Below are positions 10,916-19,523 of a stretch of DNA of 64,000 bases, piece after piece (position 1 is the first letter of the stretch; the number at the start of each line of letters is the position of its first letter). The stretch spans positions 20,968 to 84,967 of the forward strand of contig NZ_MCAS01000031.1 in assembly GCF_003610895.1 (NCBI RefSeq). Reading direction: 5' to 3'. The stretch comes from Paraburkholderia fungorum (GTDB lineage: Bacteria; Pseudomonadota; Gammaproteobacteria; Burkholderiales; Burkholderiaceae). A model generated the notes under the pieces. The model saw only the letters and a list, made by a program, of their open reading frames with translations. It was not told where the DNA came from and made no database searches. The position numbers were made by a program, and so were the translations under genes.

Positions 10916-10945
10916 CGGCGGTGGAGGGGCGCCCCTCCACCGCCG
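10916..10945. repeat. 30-bp perfect palindrome between convergent transcription units
   Basis: CGGCGGTGGAGGGGC is followed immediately by its exact reverse complement, giving 15+15 bases with no spacer. It lies 17 bases after the stop at 10898 and 29 bases past the end of the leftward type III operon. It could act as a bidirectional terminator, but there is no clear T-run on either side. Confidence 0.7.
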
Positions 10946-10974
10946 CTCGCCGCAGCTTTCTCAGCACGGCGGTG

Positions 10975-11403
10975 CTAACCATGCTCACGACTCTCGCGCG
11001 CCCCGCGTGCGAGAGCCGCCCGCCAACGCTCTTTGGCATCGTCATGCCGGATCCGCTCGACATTCCAGTCCCGCAACGCTTCCCCCACATCGTGGCGCGC
11101 CCGCGCGTGCGCGTACTGCGCGTCGCTCAGTTGCTGCTGCAGCATGGGCGTCTGTCCATCGTGCGCACGGAGAGTCGCATGCCATTGCCCTCCGGCCCTC
11201 TGATCGCGTCGACAGAACGCGAGCACGTGTTGCCGCGCGGTTGCGTGCCGCTCCAGCACGGCGACCTTTTCAGCCACCGCCGCAGCCGCCCCCCGCTCAC
11301 GTCGGCGCGCCTCCGCCAGCACACGAAGTCTGCGGCGCACCCGCAAACCGCGCACCCTCGCGAGCAGCCGCCAAAGATCCGCCTCCTGCGCCGCGCTGCG
11401 CAT
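10975..11403 (-). CDS. SctO-like type III stalk protein (HrpB7/YscO/FliJ type)
   Basis: 142 residues, almost entirely helical and very rich in Arg, Ala and Glu, with long heptad-like stretches (VRGLRVRRRLRVLAEARRRERGAAAAVAEKVAVLE). This is the pattern of the small coiled-coil stalk proteins encoded right after the SctN ATPase gene, which insert into the ATPase ring. The sequence itself is poorly conserved in this family, so position carries much of the call. The ATG at 11403 overlaps the sctN stop by one base (TGATG). It is the last gene of the leftward operon. Confidence 0.7.
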   Translation of the reverse strand: MRSAAQEADLWRLLARVRGLRVRRRLRVLAEARRRERGAAAAVAEKVAVLERHATARQHVLAFCRRDQRAGGQWHATLRAHDGQTPMLQQQLSDAQYAHARARHDVGEALRDWNVERIRHDDAKERWRAALARGARESREHG

Positions 11404-12743
11404 CACACCGGGGACGCATCCGCGCACAACACCTGCAACAGCGCGCGCGTTTCGGCCCACGAACTGCAGCGGTCGTACGGCTGACACAGAAAGCGCTGGA
11501 TCGCCGGGCGCTGGTCGATCGCGCGGTCGGTCTCGGCGTCGTTACCCCGCTCGTATTCGCCGATCTGCAGCAACATCTCGACCTCCTCATACCGCGCCAA
11601 CCAATCGCGCACGCGGTTGGCATCGGCGCGCTGCGCGGCATCGGCAACACGATTCATCAGGCGGCTGCGGCTGCGCAGAATGTCGATCGCGGGATAGTGG
11701 CCGGACGCGCCCAGTTTCGACGACAGCTGGATGTGCCCGTCGAGCAGCGAGCGCGCCTCTTCGGCAACCGGATCGGACAGATCGGTTTCGTCGGCGAGCA
11801 CGGTATAGAAGGCCGTGATGCTCCCTCGTCCCGTTACGCCCGCCGATTCGATCAGCCGCGGCAATTGCGCGAACACGCTCGGTGGAAAGCCGCCGCGCAG
11901 GGGCGGCTCCCCGACCGCCAGGCCGAGCTCGCGCAGCGCCCGCGCATAGCGCGTCAGCGAGTCGAACAGCAGCAGCACATTGCGACCCGTCGCTCGCAAG
12001 TCCGCCGCGACTTTCGCCGCGAGTTCCGCCGCTTTGATCCGCTCCGCAGCGGGACGGTCGGACGTCGAAGCAATCACGATGGTCGAGGCACGCCGGTGTG
12101 CAAGATGGTCATGAATGAATTCGGCCACCTCGCGGCCCCGCTCGCCGATCAGCGCCACCACGACCGCATCGGTCGACGCGCCGTTGGCGATCATGCCCAT
12201 GATCGTGCTCTTGCCTCCGCCTGCCGGCGCAAAGATGCCTGTGCGCTGGCCAACGCCGCAGGTGAGCAGGCCGTCGATCGCGCGCACGCCGGTAGCAAAC
12301 GGCGTGGCGATCACTGGCCGTTCGAGCGGATTGAGCGTCGCCCCGGCATCGACGTGCGCTGCCGCGCCCGGTGCGAGCGGCTGTGGCGCGGGGCCGCCGT
12401 CGAGCGGATTGCCAAGCCCGTCGACCACCCGTCCAAGCAGCCTCGCTGCATCGAACGTGCCCCACGCCGAGCCACAGCCTTGCACCTCGGTGATGTCGGA
12501 AAGGCCCGTCAAACCGGCGAGCGGCATGACAAGCGCGCCATCGTGCGCAAAGCCGACCACTTCGCCGTATTGCGCCTCGAACGTATCCGGGCGCACCAGC
12601 CGCACCTTCTCGCCGATCCGTAACGACACCCCCACCACCCGCGCAACCACGCCGCGCGCTTCGACCACCCGGCCGCGCAGCGCCGGCGCAGAGGTCAACA
12701 CCGGTACGTTATTTCCGGACGAACGCAGCATGTTCCGGGTCAT
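11403..12743 (-). CDS. sctN: Type III secretion ATPase SctN (HrcN)
   Basis: 446 residues, the normal length. The F1-ATPase-like family is clear: Walker A APAGGGKSTIMGMIA, GERGREVAEF, Walker B NVLLLFDSLTRYARA, and PPSVFAQLPRLIESAG. The enzyme forms a hexamer at the cytoplasmic base of the secretion apparatus, where it releases chaperones and unfolds substrates. The ATG at 12743 overlaps the sctV stop (ATGA), which decides the start over a long unconserved upstream extension. All residues expected for catalysis appear intact, so the apparatus is likely powered. Confidence 0.95.
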   Translation of the reverse strand: MTRNMLRSSGNNVPVLTSAPALRGRVVEARGVVARVVGVSLRIGEKVRLVRPDTFEAQYGEVVGFAHDGALVMPLAGLTGLSDITEVQGCGSAWGTFDAARLLGRVVDGLGNPLDGGPAPQPLAPGAAAHVDAGATLNPLERPVIATPFATGVRAIDGLLTCGVGQRTGIFAPAGGGKSTIMGMIANGASTDAVVVALIGERGREVAEFIHDHLAHRRASTIVIASTSDRPAAERIKAAELAAKVAADLRATGRNVLLLFDSLTRYARALRELGLAVGEPPLRGGFPPSVFAQLPRLIESAGVTGRGSITAFYTVLADETDLSDPVAEEARSLLDGHIQLSSKLGASGHYPAIDILRSRSRLMNRVADAAQRADANRVRDWLARYEEVEMLLQIGEYERGNDAETDRAIDQRPAIQRFLCQPYDRCSSWAETRALLQVLCADASPV

Positions 12744-14818
12744 GCCGCCCCCAGCGTCGCGACTGTCTGAACACGGTAGACATCGAGTGGAATCTCTTCG
12801 ATCGCCAGCACCGGAACACGCCAGCCGAAGTCGCTGAACACACGTGCAAGATGCGGACGCAGCACAGCATTCGTGACAACCAGACGGATCCAGGACAGGT
12901 CCGCTGCAAGGATCTGCTGCACATAGGTGAGTTGTTCTGCGGACAGCACGCACTGCGGTTCGCCGTCGACGCCGCTTCTGATCTGCGCTTCGAGGCTGGC
13001 CTCCCATGCCGGATCCAGCACGGCCGCCGAGATTGTCCATGTCTCAAGATCCGCATAACCACGCGTCATTTGCCGTCCAAGCTGGATGCGCGCTTCCCGC
13101 ACCATCCGGTCGATCGTGCGCTCACCCGCCGGCACGCGCACGACAGCTTCGAGAATCGCACGCAGGTTGCGAATTGGCACGCGCTGCTGCAGCAGTTGCC
13201 GCAGCACGCTCGCAATCTGCACTGTGCTCGCCGCCTGCGCCGCCTGCGCGACCAGCTCGCGAAATTCGATCGCCAGTTGATCGAGCAGGAAGCGCGTCTC
13301 CTGCGTGCCGAGAAAATCGGCCGCCGAACGTTCGCAGATCTCGGCGAGGTGATCGCACAATGCTTCGTCGACACTCGCCTTCTGAATTCCCGGATCGCTG
13401 ATCGACGCCGCCGTTGCGCTCGGCACCCAGACCGATTTCGCCATGCGCGGCCGGTAGCCTTCGACTCCTTCGAACACAATCAGGCTTTCAGCGCCGCTCA
13501 CGAGCGTGTGGGCTGCAACCAGCGTGCTGCTCGCAAACGGCACGTCCTCGATATCGACGATATAGCGCTCCGGCGCGAGCCGTGCATCGCGCAGCAACGC
13601 GAGACCGGGAAACGGCACACCCAGCTCGACCATCAGGCGGCGGCGCAACTGGCCGAGCTGCCGGTTCAGCGCCTCGGGCCGCAACGCATCGAAAGCTTTC
13701 AAGCCGAGCCGTAGCCGCAATGTGGCGCTGGTGCCCAGCTCGACGTCGTCGAGGATGCGCGGCACGTAGTTGCCGCCGTCGCGCGTCATCTCAGGCATCA
13801 GCGCGCGCTGCGAGTTCGTCGCGAGCGCGGCGTTGCGGATCAGCGTAATCGCCAGCGCAAGCAGCAGTCCGCCGGCAACCAGAAACTGAATGTGCGGAAA
13901 GCCAGGAATCGCGGCCAGCAGGAGACAGGCGACGCCGGCCATCGCCAGCGCTTTCGGATGCAGCGCCAGTTGCCGGTAGATGTCCGCGCCCAGATGCGTA
14001 TCCGCGCTATCGGCCGCAGCTACGCGGGTCACGAGAATACCCGCCGCCACCGACACGATCAGTGACGGAATCTGCGACACCAGGCCATCGCCGACCGTGA
14101 GAATCGTATAGGTGTGCAGCGCGTCGCCGAACGGCATGCCACGCTGCGCGATGCCGACCGCCAGCCCGCCCACGATATTCACCAGCGCGACGACGAGTCC
14201 CGCCACCGCGTCGCCCTTGACAAATTTCATCGCGCCATCGAGCGAGCCGTAGAAGTACGTCTCACGTTCGAGCGCCGCGCGCATCCGGCTCGCCTGCGCC
14301 GCCGTGATCACACCGTTGCGCATGTCGGCATCGATGCTCATCTGGCGGCCCGGAATGCCATCCAGCGTAAAGCGCGCGGCCACCTCAGCCACCCGGTCCG
14401 CCCCTTTCGCGACCACGATGAACTGGATCGCCGCGAGCACGACGAATACCACCAGTCCGACCGCAACGTTGCCACCCACCACCAGTTCGCCGAATGCGGT
14501 GATGATCTGGCCGGCGTGCGCATGCAACAGGATCATTTTGGTCGACGCGATCGCCAGCGCAAGGCGCAGTAACGTGGTGATCAGCAACAGCGACGGAAAA
14601 CTCGCGAGTTCGGCGGCCTTCGAGACGTACAGCGTGGCGCTCAACATCGTCAGACTGGCGGCAAAACTCGCGCAAATAAACAGATCGAGCACGAACGGCG
14701 GCACGGGCACGATCAGCAGCGCCAGCACCGCCAGGATGCCGATGCCGACGGCGAGGTCGGCGTGACGCGCGAAAAAGGCCGAGAGATCGTAACGGCTGAG
14801 AATGGAACGGTTCGACAT
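12740..14818 (-). CDS. sctV: Type III secretion export gate protein SctV (HrcV)
   Basis: 692 residues. The N-terminal ~330 hold several membrane helices with the FHIPEP signature region (LRLALAIASTKMILLHA..GQIITAFGELVVGGN). A large soluble C-terminal domain follows, as in family members that form the nonameric export ring. It is the major inner-membrane gate and contacts substrates and chaperones. The ATG at 14818 lies one base after the sctU stop; a TTG four codons earlier is possible but weaker. Intact and full length, in contrast to its partner SctU. Confidence 0.95.
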   Translation of the reverse strand: MSNRSILSRYDLSAFFARHADLAVGIGILAVLALLIVPVPPFVLDLFICASFAASLTMLSATLYVSKAAELASFPSLLLITTLLRLALAIASTKMILLHAHAGQIITAFGELVVGGNVAVGLVVFVVLAAIQFIVVAKGADRVAEVAARFTLDGIPGRQMSIDADMRNGVITAAQASRMRAALERETYFYGSLDGAMKFVKGDAVAGLVVALVNIVGGLAVGIAQRGMPFGDALHTYTILTVGDGLVSQIPSLIVSVAAGILVTRVAAADSADTHLGADIYRQLALHPKALAMAGVACLLLAAIPGFPHIQFLVAGGLLLALAITLIRNAALATNSQRALMPEMTRDGGNYVPRILDDVELGTSATLRLRLGLKAFDALRPEALNRQLGQLRRRLMVELGVPFPGLALLRDARLAPERYIVDIEDVPFASSTLVAAHTLVSGAESLIVFEGVEGYRPRMAKSVWVPSATAASISDPGIQKASVDEALCDHLAEICERSAADFLGTQETRFLLDQLAIEFRELVAQAAQAASTVQIASVLRQLLQQRVPIRNLRAILEAVVRVPAGERTIDRMVREARIQLGRQMTRGYADLETWTISAAVLDPAWEASLEAQIRSGVDGEPQCVLSAEQLTYVQQILAADLSWIRLVVTNAVLRPHLARVFSDFGWRVPVLAIEEIPLDVYRVQTVATLGAA

Positions 14819-14819
14819 T

Positions 14820-15560
14820 TTATTGACCAAGCTCCCGATGAAGCGTGCGGCGACGGTTTTTTACGTAGAGGTCGCCTTCGTCGTCGCGGAATTCCCGTTT
14901 GATTTCGCTCTTGTCCATGCGCATTTCGCGCAGCCACAGAAAGCGCTGGATGAAATAGTCGGCGGCGGCGGGCACGATCTGCGATGCGGTTATCCAGGCC
15001 AGCAGATGCGAGTGCGAGATCGCCGTGTAGCCCAGGTGAACCGGCAGCGAGAAAGCCCAGATGGACGCGAGTTGCCGCAGCCATGCGGCGAGCGCCTGCG
15101 CGAAAAGAAAGAGCAGGATCGCGAACTGCAGCAGCGTGAGTACCGTGTCCCACAGCAGTCGCAGGCTGAACATCTGCTTGAGCCCGTTGACCGGGTTCAG
15201 ACGCTTCACGTCGGGTGTTACGCGCTTCCACGCGAGCAGTCCGCGCGTCTGCACCAGTTCCGGCACCAGAACGGCGAGCACGCCGACGCCGACCGTGCTC
15301 AGTACCAGCGCCATGAACGCGTTCAGCGCGGCGAGCGTCGATACAAGCCGGTCGCCGAACACAAGGTTGGGGTCCAGTGTCGTCATATGCACCATCAGCC
15401 TCGCGCACAAGGCATACAGCCGCGGGGCCTCGATGAATAGATACAGCCACCAGCACAGACCGCTGAACGCGACCGTCAGGTGCATGCTCTTCGCGATGTC
15501 GCCGTCCTTTCGCGCGCGGCGGATCCGCTTGGGGGTCGGAGCTTCGGTCTTGTTACTCAT
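14820..15560 (-). CDS. sctU: Type III export switch protein SctU (HrcU), lacking the autoprotease domain
   Basis: 246 residues against about 350 usual for SctU/FlhB. Present: the N-terminal KTEAPTPKRIRRARKDGDIAKS motif, four hydrophobic segments (about residues 27-47, 80-103, 133-160, 178-202), and the linker helix MRMDKSEIKREFRDDEGD.YVKNRRRTLHRE. The frame then stops (TAA). The cytoplasmic domain that should follow, with the self-cleaving NPTH motif, is absent, and sctV starts one base later, so no frameshifted remnant is left. Starts with ATG overlapping the sctT stop (ATGA). It remains possible that a separate gene elsewhere supplies the missing domain. Confidence 0.93.
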   Translation of the reverse strand: MSNKTEAPTPKRIRRARKDGDIAKSMHLTVAFSGLCWWLYLFIEAPRLYALCARLMVHMTTLDPNLVFGDRLVSTLAALNAFMALVLSTVGVGVLAVLVPELVQTRGLLAWKRVTPDVKRLNPVNGLKQMFSLRLLWDTVLTLLQFAILLFLFAQALAAWLRQLASIWAFSLPVHLGYTAISHSHLLAWITASQIVPAAADYFIQRFLWLREMRMDKSEIKREFRDDEGDLYVKNRRRTLHRELGQ

Positions 15561-16279
15561 CGCAGATGGATCACATGATCGAAGGCGATACGCAACTGGG
15601 CAAACAGCACCGGCACGCTGAGCATCGCAGCAAACGGCAGGATCATTGCCTTGACGGTGCGCGCGGTCGCGAACGGATTAAGCCGTCTCGCGTGCCGCGA
15701 CATCAACCCGAAGGCGAGATCGATCAGCAGCGCAAGACCAAGCAATGGACTGGCGAGCCGTACGCCCTCGGTCAGCGAGCCCGGCAGGTCGCGCAACGCA
15801 AGATTTCGGAACAAGTCGCTCAGATCAGGATGCAGACGGCCCGGCGGCCAGAGCACCCACGCATCCGTGAAATAGCCGAACAGCAGCGGCAGCCCTGGCC
15901 CCGTAAAGAGCGTCAGGGCGGCAAACTGCGAAAACATCGTTTCGAATATCGCCGCTTCTTGCTGGAAGTGCGGATCATAGATCGCCGCGCTGGAGTAGCC
16001 ACCCTGCTGATCAAGTATCGCGCCCGCTGCTGCCGCCGCGTGAAAGATCGTGCCGAGCAGCAAGCCGAGCGCAGCACCAGTCGCCGCTTCGACGCAGATC
16101 GCGGGCAGCAGCGGCGCCGGCCAGCCGATCTGTTGAGGCAGCATGGCAAGCGCTAGCAGCATCGGCAGCCGCAGCAGGATGCCAAGCGAGCCGCTTTGAC
16201 CAAACGGGATGAGAAACAGCGCCACTGCAGGCCTGATCGCACAGAACGCAAAACCCTCGAAGTAGCCGGTGTAGTTCAT
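15557..16279 (-). CDS. sctT: Type III export apparatus membrane protein SctT (HrcT)
   Basis: 240 residues with the SctT/FliR pattern: several hydrophobic segments, the conserved motif ILDQQGGYSSAAIYDP in the middle, and PLLGLALLIDLAFGLMSRHARRLNPF near the end. It forms part of the SctRST export gate in the inner membrane. The ATG at 16279 is two bases past the sctS stop; a TTG at 16285 overlapping that stop is an alternative. The length is slightly short but the conserved blocks are complete. Confidence 0.92.
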   Translation of the reverse strand: MNYTGYFEGFAFCAIRPAVALFLIPFGQSGSLGILLRLPMLLALAMLPQQIGWPAPLLPAICVEAATGAALGLLLGTIFHAAAAAGAILDQQGGYSSAAIYDPHFQQEAAIFETMFSQFAALTLFTGPGLPLLFGYFTDAWVLWPPGRLHPDLSDLFRNLALRDLPGSLTEGVRLASPLLGLALLIDLAFGLMSRHARRLNPFATARTVKAMILPFAAMLSVPVLFAQLRIAFDHVIHLR

Positions 16280-16281
16280 GT

Positions 16282-16557
16282 TCAATGCAGGCGTCCCGCG
16301 GCGATGAAGGTAAACACATGAGTGAGAAAGCGCGTGAGCTCGCGGCTCGCCCAGGGAGCGGTAACGATCAGCACCGCACCGACGCAGATGATCTTTGCAC
16401 CGTAAGGCAGGCTCTGGTCCTGTATTTGTGTGATCGACTGCAGAAGGCCGATCAGCAAACCGACGACCGTCGCCACAGCGAGAGCGGGCAGCGACAACCA
16501 GAACACCAGCATGAGTGCATCACTGGACAACGTGGCAAGAGACGGAGCACTGTTCAT
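16282..16557 (-). CDS. sctS: Type III export apparatus membrane protein SctS (HrcS)
   Basis: 91 residues with two membrane helices and the family motif LIGLLQSITQIQDQSLPYGAK between them, typical of SctS/FliQ. Four copies wrap around the SctR pentamer and SctT in the export gate. The ATG overlaps the sctR stop by four bases, in keeping with the compact operon. Confidence 0.94.
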   Translation of the reverse strand: MNSAPSLATLSSDALMLVFWLSLPALAVATVVGLLIGLLQSITQIQDQSLPYGAKIICVGAVLIVTAPWASRELTRFLTHVFTFIAAGRLH

Positions 16558-17198
16558 TTGGCATAGCCGACAATAAGGCCGTGCATCAGCTTCGAGATAC
16601 CTGACACCGACACGAAGACAAAAAGCTTCAGTGGAATCGACACCGTGCTGGGCGACAGCATCATCATGCCCATGGCGCTCAGCACGTTGGCGACGACCAG
16701 ATCCACCACCAGAAAAGCGATGTAGAGCAGAAAACCCGCCTCGAACCCGCTCGCTATTTCGCCGATCAGAAACGCAGGAATCAGCAGCTGAAAATCGGTC
16801 TCCTGGGCATCGTGCCCGGGATCGATCCGCTTCGCGGCGCCCACGAGGAACTTGCGCTCGTCGGGCCGCGAATGCTTCAGCATGAATTCACCGAGCGGAC
16901 CTCGAACCGCCTGCCACAGCTCGGAGGGACGCGGCATCACAACATCGCCGCTGTCGTTGGCCGGCAGCGCGGCTTCAATCTTCGTGACGGTAGGCGACAT
17001 CACGACCAGCGTTGCCGCGAGCGCGAGCCCCGAAATCACCAGATTGCTCGGTGCCTGCTGCACACCGAGCGCCGAGCGCAGCAGCGTCAGCACAATGCTG
17101 AACTTCGTGAACGAAGTCGTCATGACGACCGCAAGCGGGAGCAGACCGAGCATGAAGAACATGCTGACGGTCTGCAGCTGATCGAGTTGAGCGGTCAT
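16554..17198 (-). CDS. sctR: Type III export apparatus membrane protein SctR (HrcR)
   Basis: 214 residues, normal for SctR/FliP. Seen: SFTKFSIVLTLLRSALGVQQAPSNLVISGLALAATLVVM, the Asp/Glu-rich middle, LIPAFLIGEIASGFEAGFLLYIAFLVVDLVVANVLSAMGMMMLSP, and a hydrophobic C-terminus. It forms the pentameric core of the inner-membrane export gate. The ATG at 17198 overlaps the sctQ stop (ATGA) and starts the conserved sequence; an upstream extension of the frame lies inside sctQ and is rejected. Confidence 0.95.
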   Translation of the reverse strand: MTAQLDQLQTVSMFFMLGLLPLAVVMTTSFTKFSIVLTLLRSALGVQQAPSNLVISGLALAATLVVMSPTVTKIEAALPANDSGDVVMPRPSELWQAVRGPLGEFMLKHSRPDERKFLVGAAKRIDPGHDAQETDFQLLIPAFLIGEIASGFEAGFLLYIAFLVVDLVVANVLSAMGMMMLSPSTVSIPLKLFVFVSVSGISKLMHGLIVGYAK

Positions 17199-18169
17199 GC
17201 CGGCAGATCCTCCTGGGTTAGCCGGGTCACGCGCACGCCCAACGAACCCTCGATATCGATCAGCTCGCCACGTGCGAACGGGATGCCCTGACACAGCAGC
17301 GTGACCGTCCGCTCATTCGCGGGTAGCCGGAAGCCGACAATCGATCCCTGGCGCAGATGGGCCAGTTCGGCAACCGACAACGACAGCGTGCCGAGCATTG
17401 CGTCGAACGCGAACGTCAGGCTATCGATAGGCAACAGCTCGCTGGTCACTTCAACGGGCGGGGTTTCATCATTCAGGACATGGTCTATCAAGGTGTACTC
17501 CTCAGTGAACTTCAACAAAATCCGGCACGCGCCCAACCGCAACGGCACGCGCAGATAACACGAATGACGGTCGAACAGCAGGGCGTGCCCCACCGCGATC
17601 TTGCGCAGCCGCGGCAGCGACATTGCCGGGCCGGCCATACAGATCGGCAAGCGCACATACAGGCGACGCAACAGCGCCTCGCTGGACGGCGCCGGCGCCG
17701 GCAGGCGTCGTTGCAGCCAGGCATCGACTGCAGGGCTGCAAAACGCGAAATGAGCAGCACGACCGCTTGCCGCGTGCGTAACGGCGAGGCCGTACGCGCC
17801 CGGTTGCGTGAGCCCATCGAAAGCGACGGCGGTGATGTCGATCGTGAAACCGAACAGCCCTTCCAGTGCGCACAGCCAGTCGTTCAGCGCGTCGACAACG
17901 TGCATCACGGCTGTGTCACCGCGCTCGGCGATCACTGATGGCGTCAACTCCGGCAGCAGCGCGCCGGCATCGCATGCGGCGCTGAACGGTGCATGCGCCG
18001 CCGTACCGGACACCAGCAATGGATAACGCGCGCGGCACGGCTCGAACTCCAGCGTGAAACGTCGTGTGCCAACGCGTACTGCCTGTGGCCGGCCGAAGTG
18101 CCGGATCGCCAGGTTGTGGCGCTCGGCGTCGGACCGCGCGAGGATTTCCAGATCCGGCCAGAGACTCAT
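17195..18169 (-). CDS. sctQ: Type III secretion C-ring protein SctQ (HrcQ)
   Basis: 324 residues. The C-terminal ~75 residues show the SpoA/surface-presentation fold pattern (LSLSVAELAHLRQGSIVGFRLPANERTVTLLCQGIPFARGELIDIEGSLGVRVTRL). The N-terminal part is poorly conserved, as usual for SctQ. It forms the cytoplasmic sorting platform that links SctK, SctL and SctN to the basal body. A single uninterrupted gene encodes both halves, unlike the split HrcQa/HrcQb of Pseudomonas syringae. The ATG overlaps the sctL stop by four bases. Confidence 0.88.
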   Translation of the reverse strand: MSLWPDLEILARSDAERHNLAIRHFGRPQAVRVGTRRFTLEFEPCRARYPLLVSGTAAHAPFSAACDAGALLPELTPSVIAERGDTAVMHVVDALNDWLCALEGLFGFTIDITAVAFDGLTQPGAYGLAVTHAASGRAAHFAFCSPAVDAWLQRRLPAPAPSSEALLRRLYVRLPICMAGPAMSLPRLRKIAVGHALLFDRHSCYLRVPLRLGACRILLKFTEEYTLIDHVLNDETPPVEVTSELLPIDSLTFAFDAMLGTLSLSVAELAHLRQGSIVGFRLPANERTVTLLCQGIPFARGELIDIEGSLGVRVTRLTQEDLPA

Positions 18170-18957
18170 GCCACCTCCCGCGCGAGCCGGCGTTGAATTA
18201 CCCGAGCCGGAATCGGTGAAGCGGGTGCAGGCGGAGGGGATGGAGGTGCAGGCGACCGTGGACCGGCCAGCACGGCCAGCGTCAGCCTCACGCCACGCTC
18301 GACGTTGTCGAGCGCTGTACGCCCCGACCCGTCAGCAAGATCGTAAGTCCGCAATACGTGCGCCACGCCGTCACGGATGCCGCGCTCCAGCGCCCGCAGT
18401 TGCACCTTCAGGCCCCCGTCGATCACGCCCGCCTCGGTTTCGATGACACACGAATGCGCAGGCAATCCCGCATCGGCCAGAACCGTGCAAAGCGGTGTGC
18501 CGAGTTCCTGCTCGATCGTTGCGATCAGTTGCGCGGCGTCCTTGAACACCGGCCTGGCAACACGCACAGATACGAGTCGTTGCGACTGAGACACGGCGAC
18601 CGCGCGGCGCAACTGATTGGTCAACGTGGCCGATGGCGGCAGCCCGCCGACAATGTCGCTCACCGCGCTCAGCACGATCTGCGTCAACCGGTCCTGCAAG
18701 CGATGCGCGGCAAAAGCCGCGGCAGCCGCACAGCCGACGTGCTCACGCAACACAGCGGCCTTGCCGGCTGATTGGCCGCGACGCCACGCACGGCGTTTGA
18801 GTTCACGCACCTGCGAGGCGAGACGAGCACGTTCTTGTGCCGCCTCGGCTGCGCGCGCCGCTTCGACTGCACGAAGACCGTCGAGCGACGTCAGTTCGAG
18901 CGCGCTCAAATGACCGTCGGATTCGATCCGCCACGCGCCCATTCGGCAGATCAGCAT
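18166..18957 (-). CDS. sctL: Type III secretion stator protein SctL (HrpB5/HrcL)
   Basis: 263 residues. An Ala/Arg/Glu-rich coiled coil (about 28-75) is followed by a FliH/YscL-like C-terminal domain (LSAVSDIVGGLPPSATL ... VRVARPVFKDAAQLI ... SCVIETEAGVIDGGLKVQL). The IETEAGVIDGGL block is characteristic of SctL. It regulates and tethers the SctN ATPase to the C-ring. The last ~35 residues form a Pro/Ala-rich tail (SPAPPSPPPAPASPIP), an unusual addition. The start overlaps sctK by seven bases. Confidence 0.88.
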   Translation of the reverse strand: MLICRMGAWRIESDGHLSALELTSLDGLRAVEAARAAEAAQERARLASQVRELKRRAWRRGQSAGKAAVLREHVGCAAAAAFAAHRLQDRLTQIVLSAVSDIVGGLPPSATLTNQLRRAVAVSQSQRLVSVRVARPVFKDAAQLIATIEQELGTPLCTVLADAGLPAHSCVIETEAGVIDGGLKVQLRALERGIRDGVAHVLRTYDLADGSGRTALDNVERGVRLTLAVLAGPRSPAPPSPPPAPASPIPARVIQRRLAREVA

Positions 18958-19523
18958 GAGTGCGCCTCCATCAAACGCTGCGCGTCGGCAACCAGTTCGC
19001 GCGCGTCGAGCGCCGAGAATCCATGCACCCGATAATGGGCAGCGGCCTCGGCTATCTCACGCGGCAGGCGCAGGCTCCACCAGAACGCATAGCGGGAGTC
19101 CACCGCCTGCATGGCCAACGCCAGTCCGAGCGCCGTCATGTCGCGCCGGCTGGATAGCACCGGTGCCGGCTCGACTTTCAGGTCGGCCGCGCCGGCACGC
19201 GGGTGCCGCTGAATCGCAGCGAGCAGGCGCGGCGCGACGCTGAGCGCCAACGCAACACGAGCCCGGGCAGTGACTACACGGCGCAACGAACGGGCGAACG
19301 CGAGCGCGGCAACGATCCGGCACAGGCGCGCGCACGCCGGCCTCGGCCAGAGCGGCAGGACTGCCGGCACGTCGGCAAGCGCCACCTGAACGAGTTGCGG
19401 GTAACGACTGAACAGAAAGGCATGGGCAGCACGCGCGGCACGCTCGTGACGAATCGGTTGCCCAGTTTCGAGCCAGCTGTGATGCGCCCAGTGAGCGGGT
19501 GCGCAGGTATAGGCGTGCTTCAT
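18951..19523 (-). CDS. SctK-like sorting platform protein (HrpB4 type)
   Basis: 190 residues, Ala/Arg-rich and largely helical, with no membrane segment. Its position between sctJ and sctL matches sctK of Ysc-type systems and hrpB4 of Ralstonia/Xanthomonas, whose products share a C-terminal pattern like WWSLRLPREIAEAAAHYRVHG. SctK links the C-ring pods to the inner ring. The sequence family is weakly conserved, so the call depends partly on gene order. The ATG overlaps the sctJ stop (ATGA). Confidence 0.75.
   Translation of the reverse strand: MKHAYTCAPAHWAHHSWLETGQPIRHERAARAAHAFLFSRYPQLVQVALADVPAVLPLWPRPACARLCRIVAALAFARSLRRVVTARARVALALSVAPRLLAAIQRHPRAGAADLKVEPAPVLSSRRDMTALGLALAMQAVDSRYAFWWSLRLPREIAEAAAHYRVHGFSALDARELVADAQRLMEAHSC

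Noticed and set aside
10905..12623. Long rightward frame opposite sctO and sctN
   Set aside because: No conserved domain; it arises from GC-rich third-position bias opposite well-conserved secretion genes.
14820..14830. Frameshift hiding the rest of SctU
   Set aside because: sctV begins one base past the stop with its own conserved sequence, so no space for a displaced C-terminal domain exists.
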